64,000 nucleotides of DNA from Dallia pectoralis (taxonomy: Eukaryota > Chordata > Actinopteri > Esociformes > Umbridae): positions 109,189 to 173,188 of the forward strand of contig CM055750.1 in assembly GCA_029465975.1 (NCBI GenBank), given 5' to 3'. Below are positions 57,115 through 64,000 of the stretch, piece by piece; positions within the stretch are counted from its first letter, which is position 1; every line of letters starts with the position of its first letter. A program made the translations under genes and the position numbers. The notes beneath the pieces were generated by a model. It did not search any database, had not been told where the DNA came from, and saw only the letters and a program-made list of their open reading frames with translations.

Positions 57115-58475
57115 AGAACATTACTAATTATGATAATGGCCATAATCAGAACATTACTAATAATTATTATGGACATCATCAAAACATAACTAATTATGAT
57201 AATGGTCATCATCAGAACATTACTAATATTAATAATGGCCATCATCAGAACATTACTAATATTAATAATGGCCATCATCAAAACATTACTAATATTAATA
57301 ATGGCCATCATCAAAACATTACTAATATTAATAATGGCCATCATCAAAACATTACTAATATTAATAATGGCCATCATCAAAACATTACTAATATTAATAA
57401 TGGTCATCATCAGAACATTACTAATATTAATAATGGCCATCATCAGAACATTACTAATATTAATAATGGCCATCATCAAAACATTACTAATATTAATAAT
57501 GGCCATCATCAAATTATAACTAATATTAATAATGGCCATCATCAAAACATAACTAATAATGATAATGGCCATCATCAAAACATTACTAATATTAATAATG
57601 GTCATCATCAGAACATTACTAATATTAATAATGGCATCATCATACAATATTAATAATGGCCATCATCAGAACATTACTAATAATTATAATGGCCATAATC
57701 AGAACAGTACTAATATTAATAATGGCCATCATCAAAACATAACTAATAATGATAATGGCCATCATCAGAACATTACTAATAATTATAATGGCCATCATCA
57801 GAACATTACTAATATTAATAATGGCCATCATCAAAACATAACTAATTATGATAATGGCCATCATCAGAACATTACTAATAATTATAATGCCCATCATCAG
57901 AACATTACTAATAATTTTAATGGCCATCATCAGAACATTACTAATATTAATATTGGCCATCATCACAACATTATGATAATGGCCATCATCAGAACATTAC
58001 TAATATTAATAATGGCCATCATCAGAACATTACTAATATTAATAATGGCCATCATCAGAACATTACTAATATTAATAATGGCCATCATCAGAACATTACT
58101 AATATTAATAATGGCCATCATCAGAACATTACTAATATTAATAATGGCCATCATCAGAACATTACTAATATTAATAATGGCCATCATCAGAACATTACTA
58201 ATATTAATAATGGCCATCATCAGAATATTACTAATATTAATAATGGCCATCATTACTAATATTAATAATGGCCATCATCAGAATATTACTAATATTAATA
58301 ATGGCCATCATCAGAACATTACTAATATTAATAATGGCCATCATCAGAATATTACTAATATTAATAATGGCCATCATCAGAACATTACTAATATTAATAA
58401 TGGCCATCATCAGAACATTACTAATAATGATAATGGCCATCATCAGAACATTACTATAATGATAATGGCCATCAT
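57115..58475. repeat. 33-bp minisatellite, about 41 copies
   Basis: Units ATTACTAATATTAATAATGG then CCATCATCAGAAC. Frames stay open because 33 is divisible by three (a repeated NITNINNGHHQ on the plus strand); no gene is implied. Near the edges the units diverge (AATTATGAT for AATATTAAT). Confidence 0.96.
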
Positions 58476-59163
58476 TATAAAATTACTAATAAAGTTTTTA
58501 ACAATGAAGTGTCTATTTTTTTCCTTTTGTTCCCCACAAAGGTACAAAAACAGTTACTAATCAGTAAACACAAACTGATATCTGTTTGACCTCAAGATAC
58601 ACAGTATCCAGTTTTCAAGTTGATTCTCTTTTCCCAAGTGAACGTGTGTACAGAATAAACTATGGTAATAATAAAGTAGCAATAATGTTACAGAGCAGTA
58701 AAGTACTTATAATAGAATAATAATTAAGCTGTTCCTCACAAAGTTAATGGGTGAAAATGAATACCTCATAAAATGATGTAATCTCCCACCAAAGGCAAGT
58801 TGCTATTTCTACTGGAATAACATTGTTGACATTGAATGACAGTGTATTTTTTATCTGGGGATTGTTTTTGGAGAATGTAAAGGGCTAGGTTAAGCATTAC
58901 TGTCACTTTTAGCTTCTGTCACATATCTGCTTCCCTCCATTTCTCTCTCTGTTTCTTCACTCTGTTTCTCACTCTCTTCTCATTCGTTCACTAGGACTCT
59001 CACACTGGAAAGTCAATGATGCATTAAACCCCCCAGGGTGAAATATACACCTGCCCCCCTGAGACCCTCCCCCCTCCCCAATCTATTTTTAATGGGGGAA
59101 ATAGCTCCCCTAACTCCACAGCATGGGGTCTGCATGCCTGTCATGGTGAACCTCATTAAAGAG
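58476..59163. other. Unique AT-rich sequence, nothing recognised
   Basis: Single-copy sequence with no supported feature. Confidence 0.5.
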
Positions 59164-59388
59164 TCACTTCTCCCTGTAACAGGAGGAGCTTGTTACCAGG
59201 TTACCAGGCACCTAACCTTCACTTCTCCCTGTAACAGGAGGAGCCTGTTACCAGGTTACCAGGTTACCTAACCTTCACTTCTCCCTGTAACAGGAGGAGC
59301 CTGTTACCAGGTTACCAGGTTACCTAACCTTCACTTCTCCCTGTAACAGGAGGAGCCTGTTACCAGGTTACCAGGTTACCTAACCTTC
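59164..59388. repeat. 56-bp repeat, four copies, each with a hairpin
   Basis: Units CTTCTCCCTGTAACAGGAGG then AGCCTGTTACCAGGTTACC. CTGTAACAGG and CCTGTTACCAG form an inverted repeat with a five-base loop in every unit. Confidence 0.93.
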
Positions 59389-59948
59389 TCTTGGCACATC
59401 TATCCTCTGAATCAACCTGTATCAACAGACCGTATTTATGTATCTGCTCATTCCACTTTCGTTTTAAACTCTCTCCAGCTCTGCTAATCAACCATCGGAT
59501 GAACAAGTCTAAGAAAGTTGATGGTCGTTATAAAACACTGTAGAAAATGTGGCCAAACTAAACTTCTATGTTCTCCACTTCTATCCTAATGGATGTTTTA
59601 CCTACTCAAGTTGATGTTGATTTGATTGAATTATGTGGTAGTAAAATGAACAAGGTCTAGTTTGCTGAGTACATGCAGACAGCTCTCTATAATGGACTGT
59701 AGATTCAGAATCTGAGCCCCATTTGACAAATAACTGATGAATGTAGAGTTAGAGTTTAAAATCTGGCCATGCATAAATGGACCAGTGTTTCCTACAGCAC
59801 ATGGTGGTGCTGACAGAGTCAGTTAAATAGCTACGCTGAGAGACCATCCTCATAAGCCAAGTTCTGTGCTACAATTTAGTGAAAACTAACCCTAACCCAC
59901 ATGATAAACAATCACAGAAATAATCTGTATCAGTAATGTAGGGAGCTG
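59389..59948. other. Unique sequence, nothing recognised
   Basis: Single-copy sequence. A short CTAACCCTAACCC lies at about 59887-59899. Confidence 0.5.
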
Positions 59949-60577
59949 GTTAGGGTTAGGGTTGTGTGTGGTTAGGGTTGTGTGTGGTTAGGGTTCTGTG
60001 TGGTTAGGGTTGTGTGTGGTTAGGGTTAGGATTGTGTGTGGTTAGGGTTAGGGTTGTGTGTGGTTAGGGTTAGGGTTGTGTGTGGTTAGGGTTGTGTGTG
60101 GTTAGGGTTGTGTGTGGTTAGGGTTAGGGTTGTGTGTGGTTAGGGTTAGGGTTGTGTGTGGTTAGGGTTAGGGTTGTGTGTGGTTAGGGTTGTGTGTGGT
60201 TAGGGTTGTGTGTGGTTTGGGTTAGTGTTGTGTTTGTTTAGGGTTAGGGTTGTGTGTGGTTAGGGTTAGGGTTGTGTGTGGTTAGGGTTAGGGTTGTGTG
60301 TGGTTAGGGTTAGGGTTGTGTGTGGTTAGGGTTAGGGTTGTGTGTGGTTAGGGTTAGGGTTGTGTGTGGTTAGGGTTAGGGTTGTGTGTGGTTAGGGTTA
60401 GGGTTGTGTGTGGTTAGGGTTCGGGTTGTGTGTGGTTAGGGTTCTGTGTGGTTAGGGTTGTGTGTGGTTAGGGTTGTGTGTGGTTTGGGTTAGTGTTGTG
60501 TTTGTTTAGGGTTAGGGTTGTGTGTGGTTAGGGTTAGGGTTGTGTGTGGTTAGGGTTAGGGTTGTGTGTGGTTAGGG
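59949..60577. repeat. TTAGGG/TGTGTG compound minisatellite
   Basis: About 32 units of GGTTAGGGTTGTGTGT, with one or two TTAGGG hexamers per unit (about 16 or 22 bp). A rare variant (TGGTTTGGGTTAGTGTTGTG) occurs at 60213 and again at 60481, 268 bp apart, marking an internal block duplication. Confidence 0.95.
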
Positions 60578-61003
60578 ACGAGAAGCTTCCCCAGCTGTTG
60601 ATACAGACCCATTCAAAGAGTTAGAGCTGCTTTCTTGTCTAAACAGTTGATATAACGACTCAACGCCACCAAATCTTTCTGCACTCTTGATACACACTGT
60701 AAATGTCAGTGACTTAACCATCGATTACAATTAGAGCATCAGTAAGAAAAGGTACAGAACCAATGCTCTGAAATTACTTTTTTTAAACAAACCAAATCGA
60801 ATCAATGAGGGTTCACATGTAGAGGTTTAAAAGTCTCTGGAATTATTGACAAAGCATCATGTGTCACACTGGAGCAATTCCAGATGTAGAGCGGAGAAAT
60901 AACAAAATTAGTTCCTTGTCTGGCATGTCTTAAACAAAGTAATCTTCAAAAAAATTGATCTTTCATCCTAGCGACAGTACATACAAGTTTTGGACAAAAG
61001 TGC
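60578..61003. other. Unique sequence, possibly further efna5 3' UTR
   Basis: Single-copy sequence between the compound array and the candidate efna5 polyadenylation signal. It could be more 3' UTR if a distal signal is used. Confidence 0.4.
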
Positions 61004-61009
61004 TTTATT
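61004..61009 (-). terminator. Candidate polyadenylation signal of efna5
   Basis: AATAAA on the minus strand (TTTATT on the plus strand), the first one after the efna5 stop codon. Use is inferred from position only. Confidence 0.4.
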
Positions 61010-61624
61010 TCTCTTTTGTGTGAGTCAAGACAAATGTCTCCACCGTTATCTTGACTTTATCAGGCCATTGTCTTCACACACTGGGGCAGTAAATGCCGGC
61101 ATACCTTCATGAAATAATACTTAGTTTACATGTCTCCATACTCTTCTAGAAACCACATTTGGCTGTACCTTAACTAATACCCATGATGCACCACTATCTA
61201 TAAACAAAAAACACCTACATTATCGTTCAAGCAATCTGAAGCGAGATAAGTCTGTGAGACGAAAAAAAAATCTGTAAAAAAATTTAGCTAAACTCACTGT
61301 TACAATATTGGCTTGTGTCGCCAACAAACATAGTGAGAAACTGTCCGTGTAAAAGTGTTTTGGCGTGTGTACATACACCAGTGTGTGTGTGGGCTAATTT
61401 CAGAAGTCACAGGAAAACAAAAGTCTCTAAGTGTCAAAAAAGGGATTTGGCATCTTAGTTGACAGTTTTAAGAGAGAAACAGTCTCTCTTGCTTCCAACA
61501 TCAACTTTTTGAAAATCACTTAAATATTTCGAAAAAAATAGTGCTCCCACCCTAGCTCTTTCCCCAGAATCAGGCAGATACAGGCCGCATAGGGTGTAAT
61601 TCCCCTCCAGAACAGGGGGTGGCG
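61004..61624 (-). other. efna5: Proximal 3' UTR of efna5
   Basis: This sequence follows the efna5 stop codon on the minus strand. The nearest AATAAA on that strand is at 61004-61009, about 620 bases after the stop, so the segment is a plausible 3' UTR. The true end may lie further left, as ephrin-A5 transcripts in mammals have long 3' UTRs. Confidence 0.6.
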
Positions 61625-61752
61625 CTATAAGGTGAAGAATGTCACTAGGCTGATGAACAGTGCAGCCAGCAGTGGACTGGCTAACCGCGATTGTGGTGCT
61701 GCGTTCGTGTCTTCACTCCTGGAAGGCTCAGCAGACTCGTGACTTGTATCGT
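61625..61752 (-). CDS. efna5: Ephrin-A5, last coding exon (GPI-anchor signal)
   Basis: Ephrin-A5 is a cell-surface ligand for Eph receptor tyrosine kinases, held in the outer leaflet by a GPI anchor and used in axon guidance and tissue boundaries. On the minus strand the exon follows a splice acceptor (pyrimidine tract TTCTTCTCTCCTCTCTCATAG, AG at 61754-61753) and completes a codon split after its first base. It then reads 41 residues and stops with TAG at 61627-61625. The start DTSHESAEPSRSEDTNAAP matches the ephrin-A5 tail, where HESAEPSR and the Asn-Ala-Ala anchor site are distinctive. The end LASPLLAALFISLVTFFTL is a hydrophobic GPI-attachment signal. The receptor-binding domain is on exons right of the window. 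Teleosts have two copies (efna5a, efna5b); I cannot tell which this is. Confidence 0.9.
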
Positions 61753-64000
61753 CTATGAGAGAGGAGAGAAGAACTGGTCAAATGAGCTGAGGTAAATGAC
61801 ACACAATCACAGCACAAACATAGTGATGTAGGTAGATGTATTTCACACTATTTTATTACTACGTCCCAGTAACTAACAAGGAGAAAAACAATGGCTGAAC
61901 TAACAACCGGCATGTGTTGCTGCTACTGCTGTTGTTTATATCTGCGAGACACTCTGATTGGTTGATTCCATCCTCCAGAAGTCAGTGGTGTGAATAAGTC
62001 CCCCCTTTAGTGACAGTGTGTATGAGCAGTGTGTTTAGTGACAGTGTGTATGAGCAGTATGTTTAGTGACAGTGTGTACGAGCAGTGTGTTTAGTGTGTA
62101 TGAGCAGTGTGTTTAGTGACAGTGTGTATGAGCAATGTATTTAGTGACAGTGTGTATGAGCAGTGTGTTTAGTGACAGTGTGTATGAGCAGTATGTTTAG
62201 TGACAGTGTGTATGAGCAGTATGTTTAGTGACAGTGTGTACGAGCAGTGTGTTTAGTGACAGTGTGTATGAGCAGTGTGTTTAGTGACAGTGTGTATGAG
62301 CAGTGTGTTTAGTGACGGTGTGTATGAGCAGTATGTTTAGTGACAGTGTGTATGAGCAGTGTGTTTAGTGACAGTGTGTATGAGCAGTGTGTTTAGTGAC
62401 AGTGTGTATGAGCAGTGTGTTTAGTGACAGTGTGTATGAGCAGTGTGTTTAGTGACAGTGTGTACGAGCAGTATGTTTAGTGACAGTGTGTTTAGTGACA
62501 GTGTGTATGAGCAGTGTGTTTAGTGACAGTGTGTATGAGCAGTGTGTTTAGTGACAGTGTGTATGAGCAGTGTGTTTAGTGACAGTGTGTATGAGCAGTG
62601 TGTTTAGTGACAGTGTGTATGAGCAGTGTGTTTAGTGACAGTGTGTATGAGCAGTGTGTTTAGTGACAGTGTATATGAGCAGTGTGTTTAGAGACAGTGT
62701 GTACGAGCAGTGTGTTTAGTGACAGTGTGTATGAGCAGTGTGTTTAGTGACAGTGTGTATGAGCAGTGTGTTTAGTGACAGTGTGTATGAGCAGTATGTT
62801 TAGTGACAGTGTGTATGAGCAGTATGTTTAGTGACAGTGTGTATGAGCAGTGTGTTTAGTGACAGTGTGTATGAGCAGTATGTTTAGTGACAGTGTGTAC
62901 GAGCAGTGTGTTTAGTGACAGTGTGTACGAGCAGTGTGTTTAGTGACAGTGTGTATGAGCAACATATTTAGTGACAGTGTGTATGAGCAGTGTGTTTAGT
63001 GACAGTGTGTACGAGCAGTGTGTTTAGTGACAGTGTGTATGAGCAATGTATTTAGTGACAGTGTGTATGAGCAGTGTGTTTAGTGACAGTGTGTATGAGC
63101 AGTATGTTTAGTGACAGTGTGTATGAGCAGTATGTTTAGTGACAGTGTGTACGAGCAGTGTGTTTAGTGACAGTGTGTACGAGCAGTGTGTTTAGTGTGT
63201 ATGAGCAGTGTGTTTAGTGACAGTGTGTATGAGCAATGTATTTAGTGACAGTGTGTATGAGCAGTGTGTTTAGTGACAGTGTGTATGAGCAGTATGTTTA
63301 GTGACAGTGTGTATGAGCAGTATGTTTAGTGACAGTGTGAATGAGCAGTGTGTTTAGTGACAGTGTGTACGAGCAGTGTGTTTAGTGTGTATGAGCAGTG
63401 TGTTTAGTGACAGTGTGTATGAGCAGTGTGTTTAGTGACAGTGTGTATGAGCAGTGTGTTTAGTGACAGTGTGTACGAGCAGTATGTTTAGTGACAGTGT
63501 GTATGAGCAGTATGTTTAGTGACAGTGTGTATAAGCAGTATGTTTAGTGACAGTGTGTATGAGCAGTGTGTTTAGTGACAGTGTGTATGAGCAGTGTGTT
63601 TAGTGACAGTGTGTATGAGCAGTATGTTTAGTGACAGTGTGTATGAGCAGTATGTTTAGTGACAGTGTGTATGAGCAGTGTGTTTAGTGACAGTGTGTAT
63701 GAGCAGTATGTTTAGTGACAGTGTGTACGAGCAGTGTGTTTAGTGACAGTGTGTATGAGCAATGTATTTAGTGACAGTGTGTATGAGCAGTGTGTTTAGT
63801 GACAGTGTGTATGAGCAGTATGTTTAGTGACAGTGTGTATGAGCAGTATGTTTAGTGACAGTGTGTACGAGCAGTGTGTTTAGTGACAGTGTGTACGAGC
63901 AGTGTGTTTAGTGTGTATGAGCAGTGTGTTTAGTGACAGTGTGTACGAGCAGTGTGTTTAGTGACAGTGTGTATGAGCAGTGTGTTTAGTGACAGTGTGT
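61753..64000 (-). other. efna5: Last intron of efna5 (3' end), running off the window
   Basis: The intron ends with AG at 61754-61753 in minus-strand terms, preceded by a clear pyrimidine tract. Only about 250 bases of single-copy sequence separate the acceptor from a large tandem array. The upstream exon is outside the window. Confidence 0.8.
62006..64000. repeat. 28-bp minisatellite in the efna5 intron, more than 70 copies
   Basis: Units GTGTTTAGTGACAGTGTGTA then TGAGCAGT. Variants: ACGAGC/ATGAGC, CAGTATG/CAGTGTG, plus shortened units that lack GACAGTGTGT part. A marker variant (AGCAATGTAT at about 62131, 63042, 63232 and 63758) is followed each time by the same order of unit types, so blocks were duplicated. 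The array continues past the window edge. Confidence 0.97.

Noticed and set aside
57115..58475. Asn/His-rich protein from the 33-bp array
   Set aside because: All evidence for the frame is repeat periodicity; no start context, flanking exons or domain.
1..64000. A new defence, toxin or secondary-metabolite system
   Set aside because: Apart from one ephrin exon and transposon remnants I find no coding sequence to support any gene system; the window is mainly tandem repeats.

Overview
The window comes from a vertebrate, almost certainly a ray-finned (teleost) fish. The evidence is one spliced coding exon that reads as ephrin-A5, a Gmr1-type Ty3/gypsy retrotransposon, two copies of a LINE that I recognise as the fish family Rex3 (RTE clade), and two Tc1/mariner relics. 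No complete gene is present. The only host coding sequence I can support is the last exon of ephrin-A5 (efna5, minus strand, 61625-61752), with part of its 3' UTR to the left and the end of its last intron to the right. Everything left of about 60.6 kb looks like intergenic sequence downstream of efna5.

Layout: 1-4392 is the 3' part of a damaged Gmr1-like LTR retrotransposon in the order gag, protease, integrase, reverse transcriptase, RNase H, 3' LTR. 4.7-8.5 kb holds five tandem arrays and ends in a 500-N assembly gap (8501-9000). 9667-11325 is a Rex3 LINE split into two oppositely oriented pieces. 11.3-17.0 kb holds further arrays, including a 48-bp array with a nested 14-bp expansion. 17.8-20.3 kb is a 30-bp CA-rich array, 21.2-25.6 kb a 49-bp array of about 91 copies, and 26.2-28.1 kb a C-rich 20-23-bp array. 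28367-29525 is a Tc1-like element with both ends. 29847-30250 is a 5'-truncated Rex3 with its 3' tail, and 30255-32151 is a minus-strand LTR-retrotransposon fragment with a 5' LTR and a repeat-rich leader/ORF region. 33.8-36.2 kb and 38.9-40.5 kb hold more arrays. 41488-41837 may be a solo LTR. 41.98-45.59 kb is a 30-bp array of about 120 copies, interrupted near its right end by a 618-bp insertion with an 8-bp target duplication. 46.2-60.6 kb is a further series of arrays, several built around TTAGGG-like hexamers. 60.6-61.75 kb is the efna5 3' end, and 62.0-64.0 kb is a 28-bp array inside the efna5 intron that runs off the window.

By my hand tally about 32 kb, or half of the window, is tandem minisatellite, spread over roughly thirty arrays with unrelated or distantly related units. 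Many units are multiples of three (15, 21, 27, 30, 33 and 48 bp), so long open frames up to 1242 codons appear on both strands. I treat these as artefacts of the repeats, not genes. I see no operon, CRISPR array, tRNA, rRNA or dedicated novel gene system. The points of most interest are the Gmr1-type element with its SCAN-like Gag, the inverted Rex3 copy, the dated insertion inside a minisatellite, nested and sister arrays that record how minisatellites are born, and the ephrin-A5 exon that anchors the locus.
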